Assembly (NCBI RefSeq): GCF_900445235.1
Contig: NZ_UFSM01000001.1
Location: forward strand, 2,495,501-2,559,500
Origin: Aminobacter aminovorans
Lineage (GTDB): Bacteria > Pseudomonadota > Alphaproteobacteria > Rhizobiales > Rhizobiaceae
Reading direction: 5' to 3'
Length of the DNA stretch: 64,000 bases
Shown here: piece by piece, positions 43,201-51,317 of the stretch
Layout of the letters: every line of letters begins with the position of its first letter
Position numbering within the stretch: the stretch's first letter is position 1
Notes under the pieces: model-generated
Told to the model about the DNA's origin: nothing
Seen by the model: the letters and a program-made list of their open reading frames with translations, nothing else
Databases searched by the model: none
Position numbers and translations under genes: made by a program

Positions 43201-44152
43201 CTTCGCGTCGCTGATCGCCAAGGCCGACGCGCTGGGCCGCGACATCAATGCGGCGCGTGTCGCCGAATTCGCGCCCGACCTGACCAGCCAGGGCAGCTTC
43301 ACCGCAGGGAAGGCGGACATCGCCTTCACCATTGCCAGCGGCATCCTGCGGGCGCCGCCGCTGACACTGAAGAACCCTGCGGCGACGCTGAATGCCGACC
43401 TTCGTGCCGACCTCAATGACGGTGTCGTCGCTGCCAGTGGCTCGATCGCCTACGCGCCTGGCAAGGAAGAGCTGGTCGGCTCGGAGCCGGCGATGAACTT
43501 CCAGATCGACGGCGAGCCGGGAGCAACCGTCAAGCTGCTCGACAGCGCGCCGATGGCGCAGTTCCTGACGCAGCGCGCGCTGGAAAAGGAGCAGGCTCGC
43601 GTCGAGGCGATGCAGGCGGTCCTGCTGGAAAAGCAGCGGCTGCGGCGCGAGACGCGTTATTTCGCAGCGCTCCAGGCCGAGCGCGAGCGCATCGCCGAAG
43701 AGGCGCGGCTGGCCGAGGAAGCGCGGGTCAGGGCCGAGGAGGAGGCCAAGGCGAAAGCCGAGGCCGAAAGGCTGAAAGCCGAAGAGGAAGCCAAGGCAAG
43801 GGCCGAAGCGGAACGCTTGCGCGCCGAGGAAGAAAAACGCGCCGGCGAAGCCGCTGCGAAGGCCCAATCCGAGGCGGAACGGGAAAAAGCACGCCAGGAA
43901 GCTGAGAAGGCACGCCAGGCGGCGGAAGAGAAGGTTCGGCTCGAGGCCGAGCAGAAGGCCAGGCTGGAGGCTGAAGCTGCGAAGCCAAAGCCCGCCGCGG
44001 AGGTTGAGCGGGCGCCGTTGCCGGAAGTCCGGCCGATGGAAGCGCCCGTTGACGCCACCCCGGTATCACCCGCACCCGCCGAGGTGCCGGTGAAGAAAAA
44101 ACTCGAGCCGCTCAGCCTCGACGATTTCTTCAAGTCGCTGCAGAGCCAGTAG
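40202..44152 (+). CDS. Very large AsmA family protein with a charged helical tail
   Basis: 1316 residues, of the AsmA/TamB-like superfamily involved in lipid transport or outer-membrane biogenesis. An N-terminal membrane segment (about 1-25) is followed by AsmA regions (DWSGYKADFEREASAILGRKVSVQGEV is the typical N-terminal motif) and long beta-rich repeats. Residues about 1119-1260 are a very regular Glu/Ala/Lys/Arg helix (EEARLAEEARVRAEEEAKAK), then a Pro-rich stretch and a final LEPLSLDDFFKSLQSQ. Start ATG 40202. The tail is unusual for AsmA proteins. Confidence 0.85.
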   Translation: MLARLFVIFGGLFVLALCAALVGPYFIDWSGYKADFEREASAILGRKVSVQGEVTARILPFPSVTFSDVIVGGGAGGNNAMTVETFSMDAELAPLLSGEFLIYDMRLVRPKAIIDVAADGVVDWAIRPSAPFDAKQISIEKLTITEGQVRLRHAASGRDHLLSEINTSVSARSLSGPWRVDGSLRIDGMKTQLSASTGSVDPSGQMRLRVRAAPERYGFVLESDGNASMDKGRALYSGGFSVVEATEAPTAKDGQQPKPPAKPVEPGFRLKGKFALNHAKLGVEEFRFESGPLDDPYTADGTAEIDLGTAPHFMITANGAQVRFDEAVGGEKAGGPGFSIAQRLTALEKVLVELPRPSIPGTVDVDLPAVVAGDTTVRDVKLSAEPGEGGWKLKSMAATLPGRTRLEADGFLRTENTLGFDGQMLLAVGQPSGFAAWVAKDVDEAVRKLPAAGFKAKVRLTREQQTFDAVELILGKAKFTGELDSMLPDDARASVTMKLDGGELDLDGLRAFASLFVTDQGANRFNDADLDLAVKAGPVNFAGLDAETVDTALRLREGVLEIDKLSVGGLAGASLSATGRIKDFPKAPTGNLDASVVAVDLAPLIALAAQQAPENKLLNGLATRAAAYPGLLADARIDFVASAVDNGDKTTGIALSGQGEAGGSDLLATLSAQAISGALASSQLKLEFSARNEDATSLLALAGLPVLPLGMTGPGELALTAKGAVQNGLDVIARLKGEEASAGFTGTAALRDGLASLKGRATLQAADLEPWLMTSGVSLPGMGTGTEVELAADASLADGVLVLDRLDGTVNQGAVVGNLKAEMGEGAPHLSGSLTLDELDLRPFAEMTLGVAALEGGNGAWPTAAFAPKPIAPFSADLEIIAGTLLAEPLATANDAVLALQVDSQALRLSNIKAKLFGGDLGGLVELKNNDGTAFISGQLKLDGADVTAIPVAGEIGGKGNFSATLSGSGKSVEGLVASLSGSGTADIDGLVLPGLNPDAFASLIAKADALGRDINAARVAEFAPDLTSQGSFTAGKADIAFTIASGILRAPPLTLKNPAATLNADLRADLNDGVVAASGSIAYAPGKEELVGSEPAMNFQIDGEPGATVKLLDSAPMAQFLTQRALEKEQARVEAMQAVLLEKQRLRRETRYFAALQAERERIAEEARLAEEARVRAEEEAKAKAEAERLKAEEEAKARAEAERLRAEEEKRAGEAAAKAQSEAEREKARQEAEKARQAAEEKVRLEAEQKARLEAEAAKPKPAAEVERAPLPEVRPMEAPVDATPVSPAPAEVPVKKKLEPLSLDDFFKSLQSQ

Positions 44153-44206
44153 CCAGTAGTCGCTTGGCGCGGACATTGGGGTCGAGCCGGATGGAGCAGG
44201 CGCGCT

Positions 44207-44434
44207 TCAGAGAGGGTTGGCGGTGCGCTTGGCTTGCTCGAGCACAAACAGCCTGAGTGCCGAAGAGAGATTTGCGTCGCGCGGTCGCTGCGCATCGACT
44301 TCGGCGACCAGTGCTGCAAGCGTCATGTCGCGCGCCGCCGATATGGCCAGCAGGTCGTCGTAGAAGGGTTTTTCGAGCGAATAGCTGGTGCGGTGGCCAC
44401 GGATCGTCACCGAGCGTTTTTCGACAAGGCTCAC
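44207..44434 (-). CDS. Ribbon-helix-helix domain protein
   Basis: 75 residues from GTG 44434, which overlaps the DUF4169 stop as GTGA. The N-terminal KRSVTIRGHRTSYSLEKPFYDDLLAI is the ribbon-helix-helix form of the RHH_4 family, followed by two helices. It is a likely small DNA-binding regulator; the target is unknown. Third gene of the sspB-DUF4169-RHH run. Confidence 0.83.
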   Translation of the reverse strand: MSLVEKRSVTIRGHRTSYSLEKPFYDDLLAISAARDMTLAALVAEVDAQRPRDANLSSALRLFVLEQAKRTANPL

Positions 44435-44628
44435 CGGTCGGATTTCTCGGGATCGCGCTCACGGCGATGGTCGTCGACGAATTTGTCGGCGCGTTCCGAC
44501 GTCAGCTGGTCGCGCTGCTTCTCGGCCTTGCTGCGGCCGTGCAGGGCACGGTTGCGATCGGCAAGCGCTTCGCGCTCGGTCCGCGCCTTCTGCTTCTTGA
44601 ACTGGCGAAGATTGACGATGTCGGCCAT
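44431..44628 (-). CDS. DUF4169 family protein
   Basis: 65 residues, highly charged and helical: MADIVNLRQFKKQKARTERE is the family N terminus. It lies 15 bases after sspB and overlaps the RHH gene by 4 bases, so the three are probably co-transcribed. Function unknown; the family occurs in alphaproteobacteria. Confidence 0.83.
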   Translation of the reverse strand: MADIVNLRQFKKQKARTEREALADRNRALHGRSKAEKQRDQLTSERADKFVDDHRRERDPEKSDR

Positions 44629-44643
44629 GCGACCTCGCCTTGG

Positions 44644-45177
44644 TTACTTCTTGCGGAAAGCGTCGAGCGAGACGACGTCGGCACCCTTGCCGTGAGCAGG
44701 TTCTTCCGCGACTTCCTTCTCGGCGGTCTTCTTCTTGGGCGCGGGCTTGCGCTCGGCAGGCTTGACCACGGCGATCGGCTCGGGCTTGGCGGCAACCTCT
44801 TCCGGGGCAGCGGCTGCCTCGGCCTTGACCTCGAATTCGAGTTCGAAGTTGACCGAAGGATCGTAGAAGCCACGCACCGCTGAGAAGGGGATCTCGAGCT
44901 TTTCCGGCACGTCGGAAAAGGAAAGGCCAACCTCGAAGCCGGTGTCGGTGACCTTGAGGTCCCAATACTGGAACTGGATCACGATCGTCATCTGCTCGGG
45001 ATAACGCTCATGCAGGCGCGACGAAATGCGCACGCCCGGCGCGCCGGTCATGAAGGTGATGAAAAAATGGTGGTTGCCCGGCAGGCCTGTGCGCGCGACT
45101 TCCGCCAGGACCTTGCGCATGACGCCACGCAGTGCCTCCTGAGCGAGAATGTCGTAGCGGATCTGGTCTTCGGCCAT
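44644..45177 (-). CDS. sspB: SspB adaptor, alphaproteobacterial type
   Basis: Adaptor that binds the ssrA tag and hands tagged proteins to ClpXP. I start at ATG 45177 (MAEDQIRYDILAQEALRGVM), giving 177 residues. The folded N-terminal domain (LPGNHHFFITFMTGAPGVRIS, IVIQFQYWDLKVTDTGFEVGL) is followed by an acidic/Ala/Lys-rich linker and a short C-terminal tail (GADVVSLDAFRKK), the expected ClpX-binding peptide. The ssrA gene lies about 4.2 kb further along. Confidence 0.9.
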   Translation of the reverse strand: MAEDQIRYDILAQEALRGVMRKVLAEVARTGLPGNHHFFITFMTGAPGVRISSRLHERYPEQMTIVIQFQYWDLKVTDTGFEVGLSFSDVPEKLEIPFSAVRGFYDPSVNFELEFEVKAEAAAAPEEVAAKPEPIAVVKPAERKPAPKKKTAEKEVAEEPAHGKGADVVSLDAFRKK

Positions 45178-45329
45178 ATGTAGATGCGGGTCCGATTGAA
45201 TCGTCTCCCTACCTGTAATCAAGCTTGAGGCCGGCGTAAACCGGATATAGCGCCGTATTTGAGGATTGGAATTCCAACCGGCACACAGCCGAAAGCCGGT
45301 GGCTGAAATGGACGCCCGTCCAGTCCGAA

Positions 45330-45983
45330 TTATGCCGGGCGAGGCTTGCCATAAGCGCGCAGGAAACAGCGCACCGCGTTGGTTGCGGCGGTGCGCAACT
45401 GCGCTTCCGAAACGGTGTCGCCGAAGATCAACGCCATCTGCAGGTCGGCATTGACGAGGGCCAGGAACTGGCGTGCGGCGACGTCGGGATCGTCAAGATC
45501 GAGCCAGCCGGAGAGGGCGAGGCGGGCGAATCGCGCGGCAAGTGCCGCCCAGGTCTTGGCCGGGCCATGCTCGCGCCAGCCGGCAAACAGATCCGGGTAG
45601 CGTTCGCCCTCGGTCTGCAAAAGCTTGCGCAGGAACTTGCCGTCGCGGTTGCACATGCAGTTCTGGTTGAGCCGCACGGCGAACTCGACGAGTTCGGCCT
45701 CGAGGTCGACCGGCTTGTCGGGGAAGGTGGCCAGCGTTTCGAACACGCCCGCGTTGATGCGTTCGGTGATTTCCCGGACTACCGCGACCAGCAGGTTCTC
45801 CTTATCGCCATGGTGATTGTATACGGTCTGGCGCGACACGCCGGCTTCGGCAGCGATCAGGTCGATATTGGCGCCGGCAAAGCCCTCGCGGCAGAAGACG
45901 CGCGCCGCGGCATCGAGGACCGAGAGGCGCTTGGCGGTGTGGCTGCGGGCGACCGCAATGTCAGGAGCGATGGCAGGTGTCAT
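45330..45983 (-). CDS. TetR family transcriptional regulator
   Basis: 217 residues with an N-terminal helix-turn-helix (about 20-66: VLDAAARVFCREGFAGANIDLIAAEAG, SRQTVYNHHGDKENL) and an all-helical C-terminal domain containing CMCNRD. It is divergent from the MFS gene, and a semi-palindrome at 46012-46031 lies between them. The likely target is the neighbouring efflux gene and itself, which is inference. Confidence 0.9.
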   Translation of the reverse strand: MTPAIAPDIAVARSHTAKRLSVLDAAARVFCREGFAGANIDLIAAEAGVSRQTVYNHHGDKENLLVAVVREITERINAGVFETLATFPDKPVDLEAELVEFAVRLNQNCMCNRDGKFLRKLLQTEGERYPDLFAGWREHGPAKTWAALAARFARLALSGWLDLDDPDVAARQFLALVNADLQMALIFGDTVSEAQLRTAATNAVRCFLRAYGKPRPA

Positions 45984-46011
45984 GGAATTTTTATATACAG
46001 GTGATTGACGA

Positions 46012-46031
46012 TTTGGACAAGCCTGTCTAAA
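46012..46031. promoter_or_regulatory. Candidate TetR operator
   Basis: TTTGGACA-AGCC-TGTCTAAA, an inverted repeat of 8-base arms with one mismatch pair, 28 bases from the tetR start and 119 bases from the MFS start. Position and form fit a TetR-family operator. Confidence 0.5.
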
Positions 46032-46150
46032 AAAGTGGACGCAATACAGATTTCGGTTCGGGAGGAGTCGAGATCTCGTGTTGCCAAACGTCCTTGGATT
46101 ACACGTCGCCGTGGTTGCACGGCGGAAACCCGATCCGAAAGAATCACATC

Positions 46151-47359
46151 ATGACACCCCAATTTCTCCGCGTAGCGGTCGTGCTCGGCCTTTTGTCGGC
46201 CATTGGCCCGTTCGCCATCGACATGTATCTTCCCGCTTTGCCGACGATCGGCGCCGATCTCAATGCCGGTACTGCCGCCGTGCAGATGAGCCTGCTCGTC
46301 TTCTTCCTGGCCATGGGTCTGGCGCAGATCGTCGTCGGCCCGATCTCCGACATGATCGGCCGCAAGGCGCCGCTCTATATCGGCCTTGTGCTGTTTGCCA
46401 TTGGCGGCGTGGGGGCGGCACTCGCGCCCAACATCGAATGGCTCATCTTCTTCCGCGTCGTCCAGGGCCTGGGTGCCTCGGCCGGCATGGTGGTACCGCG
46501 CGCCATCGTGCGAGACCTGCATACCGGTACTGAAGCCGCCCGGCTGATGTCGCTCCTGATGCTGGTGTTTTCGGTGTCGCCTATTCTTGCGCCGCTGACC
46601 GGTTCGCTTGTCATCGAAGGCTTCGGCTGGCGCGCCGTGTTCTGGGTGGTGACTGCCGCAGCGGTGCTTGCGCTGGTGCTGCTGTCGACGTCGCTCAAGG
46701 AAACGCGCCCTGCCGAGCATCGCGCCGAAAGCTCGGTCGGCAGCGCGCTCAGCGGCTATCGCTTCCTGCTTGGCGACCGGAACTTCCTTGGCCTGACCTT
46801 CATCGGCGGCTTCGGCATTGCCAGCTTCTTCGTCTACCTCGCCAACTCGTCGTTCATCCTGATCGACCATTATGGCCTGTCGCCGTCGGTCTACAGCGTG
46901 TTCTTCTCGATCAACGCGGTGGCCTTCATCGGCATGTCGCAGCTGACCGGACTGCTGACCGAGCGCTTCGGGCTGCAGCGGGTGGTGCGGGTGGCGGTAG
47001 TCGGCTATGCCACGATGATGGTCATCCTGCTGGCGGTGTTCGCCACCGGCGTCGACCGTCTCGACGTGCTGGCCGTGCTGCTCTTCATCGGCTACGGCTT
47101 TCTTGGCCTCGTCATCCCGACGACCTCGGTGCTGGCGATGGAAGAGCATGGTGAAATCGCGGGAACCGCCTCGGCACTGATGGGCACGCTGCACTTTGCC
47201 ACCGGCGCTGTCGCCATGGCCGTGGCCGGTCTGTTCTTCGACGGCACGCCGCTGCCGATGGTGTTCGGCATCACCATCTCCGCCGTCATCGCCTTCGTGC
47301 TGGCGCAGGTGACGCTTGGCCGCAGGCGTGAAGTGGCCGTCGAAGCGCCGGCTGAATGA
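46151..47359 (+). CDS. Bcr/CflA-type MFS drug efflux transporter
   Basis: 402 residues, about twelve membrane segments. The N terminus GLLSAIGPFAIDMYLPALPTIG and DMIGRKAPLYIGLVLF (motif A) with RVVQGLGASAGMVVPRAIVRDL (motif C-like region) match the Bcr/CflA DHA1 family. Start ATG 46151. Divergent from a TetR repressor, as is common for such pumps. Drug specificity is not readable from sequence. A terminator follows 10 bases after the stop. Confidence 0.92.
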   Translation: MTPQFLRVAVVLGLLSAIGPFAIDMYLPALPTIGADLNAGTAAVQMSLLVFFLAMGLAQIVVGPISDMIGRKAPLYIGLVLFAIGGVGAALAPNIEWLIFFRVVQGLGASAGMVVPRAIVRDLHTGTEAARLMSLLMLVFSVSPILAPLTGSLVIEGFGWRAVFWVVTAAAVLALVLLSTSLKETRPAEHRAESSVGSALSGYRFLLGDRNFLGLTFIGGFGIASFFVYLANSSFILIDHYGLSPSVYSVFFSINAVAFIGMSQLTGLLTERFGLQRVVRVAVVGYATMMVILLAVFATGVDRLDVLAVLLFIGYGFLGLVIPTTSVLAMEEHGEIAGTASALMGTLHFATGAVAMAVAGLFFDGTPLPMVFGITISAVIAFVLAQVTLGRRREVAVEAPAE

Positions 47360-47368
47360 GTTCTTGCC

Positions 47369-47395
47369 GAGGCCGGGCATGCGTCCGGCCTCGTT
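47369..47395 (+). terminator. Terminator after the MFS gene
   Basis: GAGGCCGG and CCGGCCTC form a perfect 8-bp stem with an 8-base loop, followed by GTTT. Moderate strength. Confidence 0.7.
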
Positions 47396-47533
47396 TCACG
47401 CCATCGCGACGCAAGCCTGGCGGCGGTTGCCGTCGCTTCGCACAGCCTCGATATCGTTTGTTTACCCTCGGCCGGTAAGTCGTTGCGAAGATCACCGGAA
47501 GTAGAGCCGAAACGCTCGAGGCTGTAGAAAATC

Positions 47534-48679
47534 TTGCAATTCATTCCATCTGCCTTGCTGCTGTTGTTTGCGGCGACATTCCTCTGCATCTGGCTGCTTG
47601 AGCGCCGTCGCCGGCACTTGCTGTTGTTTGCGCTGGCATTCCTGACGATCAGTGCCGCAACCGTGGTGCAGTTCGCCTTGTGGCCGGCTGATATCGGCTA
47701 CAACACCATCGTGTGCGCCGCGCTCTATTCGGCGGCACCGCTGCTGCTTGTTCAGGGCGTGTTGCTACGCTCGGGGCAATCGATGGCGCGGGCCGAGCAA
47801 GCGGCGTGGTTTGGCGGCATCGTCGTCATCCTGGCGTGCTTCTACTACATTCAGAACGATCTCACGGTTCGCGTCTATGTCCTCAATTTCGGCATGGGCG
47901 GAATTCTGCTGAGCGGCGCATGGAAGCTTAGGCATCTCGTACGTGGCAATATCGTCGACCGGGTCATGTTGTGGCTGCTGCTGGGCCTGGGGGCGACCTT
48001 CGTCGGTCGCACCTTGCTGACCGGCGGTTCGGTTCCGACCGACGATGTCGACGCCTTCTTCCAGTCGGCTTTCTGGGTCTGGGCACAGTTCGCCATGTCG
48101 GTGCTGGGCGTGGCGATGGGGCTTGCCTTGGTGGTCGTTGCCTGTGCCGATGTCATCCTGGCGCTGAAGGCCGAGCGCGACAGCGACCCGCTGACCGGCC
48201 TGCTTAATCGTCGCGGCTTGCAGGGCAAGACCCAGCGCCTGTTCGTAAAGGGCGTGGGCAAGCCCTTGAGCATCGTTGCCTGCGACATCGACCGGTTCAA
48301 GGCGATCAATGACAGCTTCGGCCATGCCGCCGGCGACATCGTGCTGTCGGGCGTTGCCGGGGTCATCAGGTCGAAGCTGCGGGCGGCCGACATTGCGGCG
48401 CGCACCGGGGGCGAAGAATTCGTCATCGTGCTGAAGGACGCACCGGTCGACGATGCCTTTGGCCTGGTCGAAACGCTGCGCCGCGAGATCGCGAGCGTGC
48501 GTTTTGCCGGCATGCCCGATGATTTTGCGGTGACGTGCAGCTTCGGTATCGCCAAGCTGCATGCCGGGGAGAGCCTCTGGGACGCCATCGGCCGCGCCGA
48601 CAAGGTCCTTTATGCCGCCAAGCGCGCCGGCCGCAACCGTACCTTCGCCGAAGGACTGCAACTTTCGAATGCGGCGTGA
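47534..48679 (+). CDS. Membrane-bound diguanylate cyclase
   Basis: 381 residues. The N-terminal half has about six hydrophobic segments (7TM-like sensor), and the C-terminal GGDEF domain has an active GGEEF signature with DSDPLTGLLNRRGL at its start and DIDRFKAINDSFGH. The I-site RxxD (RAAD) sits five residues before GGEEF, so product inhibition by c-di-GMP is likely. Start TTG 47534; no better ATG is near. Ends 4 bases before the convergent ATPase gene. Confidence 0.9.
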   Translation: MQFIPSALLLLFAATFLCIWLLERRRRHLLLFALAFLTISAATVVQFALWPADIGYNTIVCAALYSAAPLLLVQGVLLRSGQSMARAEQAAWFGGIVVILACFYYIQNDLTVRVYVLNFGMGGILLSGAWKLRHLVRGNIVDRVMLWLLLGLGATFVGRTLLTGGSVPTDDVDAFFQSAFWVWAQFAMSVLGVAMGLALVVVACADVILALKAERDSDPLTGLLNRRGLQGKTQRLFVKGVGKPLSIVACDIDRFKAINDSFGHAAGDIVLSGVAGVIRSKLRAADIAARTGGEEFVIVLKDAPVDDAFGLVETLRREIASVRFAGMPDDFAVTCSFGIAKLHAGESLWDAIGRADKVLYAAKRAGRNRTFAEGLQLSNAA

Positions 48680-48683
48680 TTCG

Positions 48684-49235
48684 TCAGGCCTGACGGGCGT
48701 TGTCTTGAATGAAGGCCAGCCGGTCCTTGACCGAGGCCTTGGGGATCTCGACGAGATCGTAGCCGCAGGCGGTGTAGGTCGCGACCATGCTGGCATGGGT
48801 GCGCCGCGCCTCATTTTCGTCCTGCCTTCGCTCGCTGTCCTGCGCGAAGATCTCGGGCCAATGCGGCAGGATGAACACCCTGCGATTGTAGCGGAATTCG
48901 CGGGCGGCCTGTTCGACATGCGCCGGCACTTCAAGGCCTGCAAGCCTGAGATAACCGATGACATCGGGAACGCCGCGGTCGAAGAAAACGGAGCCGGGCG
49001 TGGCTTCAGCAATGGCATGCGAGCGCATTTCCCATGACAGCATGAGCTCGGCGAACAGCGCGCGGTCGTGCCAGGGCAGGGCGGTGCCCGAAATCGCCAG
49101 CTGATCGCGGATGATGCCGCGCCCGGCCTCGACCGAGGTGGCGTAGCCGGCGGCCGAGAGGCATTCAATCAAGGTCGTCTTGCCTGAACCGGGGCCGCCG
49201 GTGAGCACGAAGAAGCGGTTGGATTTGTGGGACAT
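48684..49235 (-). CDS. AAA_28-like P-loop ATPase
   Basis: 183 residues from ATG 49235. Walker A is VLTGGPGSGKTTLIECL near residues 11-27; VFFDRGVPDVIGYLRLAG holds the Asp-Arg-Gly of the AAA_28 kinase-like family, and the rest is helical. This family includes small predicted ATPases/kinases of unknown substrate. Convergent with the diguanylate cyclase gene, 4 bases apart. The upstream 170 bases toward ssrA carry no gene. Confidence 0.8.
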   Translation of the reverse strand: MSHKSNRFFVLTGGPGSGKTTLIECLSAAGYATSVEAGRGIIRDQLAISGTALPWHDRALFAELMLSWEMRSHAIAEATPGSVFFDRGVPDVIGYLRLAGLEVPAHVEQAAREFRYNRRVFILPHWPEIFAQDSERRQDENEARRTHASMVATYTACGYDLVEIPKASVKDRLAFIQDNARQA

Positions 49236-49404
49236 GGGAGGTCTCCGGATAAAGCGGGACCGGCTACGGCGAGTCGACGATGCCTGGGATTGGCCAGAGC
49301 GTCGTTGAAGCATCCATTCGGATGAACGCGCTCCGGGCATAAAGCCAGGCAACGGCAAACCGGCGGCGGCCGGCGGAATATCTTGGGGATATTGGAAGGG
49401 GGAG

Positions 49405-49731
49405 AAGTGGAGGTTTCTGTTGCCAGGTACCTCCGAACCCCGCCTAGAAGTGCGAACCTCTAGGGCTTAATTTGAAGCTATCGCACAGCTTACGCTGCGA
49501 GACGTGCTTCCGCATAGTTGTCGTTTGCAACTACAAGTCTAGCCCGATAACGGTGGTACAATGCCGGGCAAAAGTCCGATCTTTACACCCTCGTCGATCC
49601 TATTTCGCCCCCAGCAAAAACCGTCTTTCGACCGTGCGACGACTTTTGGTGGAGGCGCCGGGTACCGCCCCCGGGTCCGAATGGCTTATTTCATCGGCAG
49701 TTTATCGCCATAGTCAGTCAAGCTGACAAAC
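49405..49731 (-). ncRNA. ssrA: Two-piece (permuted) transfer-messenger RNA
   Basis: Rescues stalled ribosomes and tags nascent proteins. In gene order on the minus strand the acceptor piece comes first: it starts near 49731, has a GTCAG-N5-CTGAC hairpin (49713-49727), a T arm and an encoded CCA at 49647-49649. After a spacer of about 34 bases, the mRNA-like piece starts at 49612 with GGGGGCG, which pairs with CGCCTCC of the acceptor piece. The tag frame (GCA to TAA, 49490-49528) reads ANDNYAEARLAA. This permuted order is the alphaproteobacterial form. The two outer ends are approximate. Confidence 0.93.
49490..49528 (-). other. ssrA tag reading frame
   Basis: Twelve sense codons and TAA: resume codon GCA, then the tag ANDNYAEARLAA. 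It is the peptide added to stalled proteins and recognised by SspB/ClpXP. Confidence 0.93.
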
Positions 49732-49734
49732 CCA

Positions 49735-49740
49735 ATATAG
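49735..49740 (-). promoter_or_regulatory. Probable -10 element of ssrA
   Basis: CTATAT on the minus strand lies about 5-8 bases before the predicted 5' end of the acceptor piece. A matching -35 box is weak (CTTCCA at 17-base spacing). Confidence 0.5.
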
Positions 49741-49949
49741 GGAGGCCTGCAGAGAAATGGAAGGCGGGAACCGCAAGTCCTAACAGCCATTCGCAACAGA
49801 TTTATGAGGCCACGCGAATAGGCAGGGTTGACTCGCGCGATGCGCGAACCGAAGCTTCGCCCCGCTGGGGATGCCGTGATTGTACCTGAACCGGTCTAAG
49901 CCGGGCCCCCGCGGGAGATGAGATCAATTCGTCGACGAGGGGAATTCAC

Positions 49950-50261
49950 ATGGCCGACTATCTTGCAGACGTGAAGAAGTACGACGCGGGCGCCAAGGAA
50001 GAGGTGGTGACCAAGATCGTCAAGCATCTGGGCATCGCGCTCCGCAACCGCGATTCTTCGCTGGTCTCGTGCACCGACACCAAGGAACTCGATCGCGTCA
50101 AAGCCGGCTGGATTGCCAAGAAGCTCGGCGTCGAGGACGCGAAGAAGGCGGACGGGGCGCTGGAGAAGGTCTGCAAGGCGATGTCGGCCGACAACACCAA
50201 GAATCGCGTTACCTTCTATTACCTGGTGGCCAAGGAGCTGGGCAAACTCGGCGCGCTCTAG
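49950..50261 (+). CDS. DUF2853 family protein
   Basis: 103 residues, soluble, helical: MADYLADVKKYDAGAKEEVV, then ITC/VSCTDTKELDRVKAGWIAKKLG and the C-terminal TKNRVTFYYLVAKELGKLGAL match the DUF2853 family. Function unknown. GAGGGGAATTC precedes the ATG. A hairpin with weak T tract follows at 50288. Confidence 0.88.
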   Translation: MADYLADVKKYDAGAKEEVVTKIVKHLGIALRNRDSSLVSCTDTKELDRVKAGWIAKKLGVEDAKKADGALEKVCKAMSADNTKNRVTFYYLVAKELGKLGAL

Positions 50262-50287
50262 ACACCAGTAGAGCTCGATCATCCCCG

Positions 50288-50307
50288 CGCCGGGCTGAGG
50301 CCCGGCG
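50288..50307 (+). terminator. GC hairpin after the DUF2853 gene
   Basis: CGCCGGGC-TGAG-GCCCGGCG, a perfect 8-bp stem with a 4-base loop, then TTGGTATTT. Likely terminator with a weak U tract. Confidence 0.6.
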
Positions 50308-50417
50308 TTGGTATTTCAGGCATTAGCTGTGCGGTGCGGGCAGGCACGCTGTGCTTTCGTTGGCTCTGATGGCCTTGGTCCGCTATGATCGAAGGCCCTC
50401 CGAATCGAGCCCCACCG

Positions 50418-51212
50418 ATGCGCCAGTATCTCGACCTTCTCAGCCATGTTCTTGAAAACGGCAGCGACCGCGGCGACCGTACCGGCACCGGTACGCGCTC
50501 GGTCTTCGGTCATCAGCTGCGCTTCGACCTGGCGCACGGCTTTCCTGTCGTCACCACCAAGAAGCTGCATCTGAAGTCGATCATCCACGAGCTGTTGTGG
50601 TTCCTCGCCGGCGACACCAACATCAAATACCTCAACGACAACGGGGTTTCGATCTGGGACGAATGGGCCGACGAGAATGGCGATCTCGGCCCGGTCTACG
50701 GCAAGCAATGGCGTTCGTGGCCGACGCGCGACGGCGGCGAGATCGACCAGATCGCGCTGCTGCTCAACCAGATCCGCAAGAACCCCAATTCGCGCCGGCT
50801 GATCGTATCGGCATGGAACCCGGAAGAGGTCGATGCAATGGCGCTGCCGCCATGCCACTGCCTGTTCCAGTTTTATGTCTCCGACGGCAAGCTGTCGTGC
50901 CAGCTCTACCAGCGCTCTGCCGACATCTTTCTCGGCGTGCCGTTCAACATCGCCTCCTATGCGCTCCTGACGATGATGGTGGCGCAGGTGACCGGGCTCA
51001 AGCCGGGCGACTTCGTCCACACGCTTGGCGACGCGCATATCTATCACAACCATTTCGACCAGGCGCGCGAGCAACTGACGCGCACGCCCAAGACGCTGCC
51101 GACGATGTGGATCAATCCCGAAGTGAAGGACCTGTTTGCCTTCCGCTTCGAGGATTTCAGACTTGAGAACTACGTCGCCGACGCCACGATCCGCGCGCCG
51201 ATCGCGGTGTGA
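50418..51212 (+). CDS. thyA: Thymidylate synthase
   Basis: Methylates dUMP to dTMP with methylene-THF. 264 residues from ATG 50418, the same length as E. coli ThyA, with the catalytic Cys at 146 in [14 protein letters not shown]. Also seen: [13 protein letters not shown] and [21 protein letters not shown]. folA lies 105 bases downstream, as expected because ThyA makes dihydrofolate that FolA recycles. Confidence 0.97.
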   Translation: MRQYLDLLSHVLENGSDRGDRTGTGTRSVFGHQLRFDLAHGFPVVTTKKLHLKSIIHELLWFLAGDTNIKYLNDNGVSIWDEWADENGDLGPVYGKQWRSWPTRDGGEIDQIALLLNQIRKNPNSRRLIVSAWNPEEVDAMALPPCHCLFQFYVSDGKLSCQLYQRSADIFLGVPFNIASYALLTMMVAQVTGLKPGDFVHTLGDAHIYHNHFDQAREQLTRTPKTLPTMWINPEVKDLFAFRFEDFRLENYVADATIRAPIAV

Positions 51213-51317
51213 GGCCGGGCGTCCACCTGCCTGCTCTTCGCGGACAAGATTGAGATGCCTTTGGGGCGCGAGGATTGAGCGCTCCGTCGAAGGTCGAGGG
51301 AAAGGAAGCGGCGGCAG

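Noticed and set aside
49405..49731. A tRNA gene
   Set aside because: The CCA-ending T arm belongs to the tmRNA acceptor piece; there is no anticodon arm.
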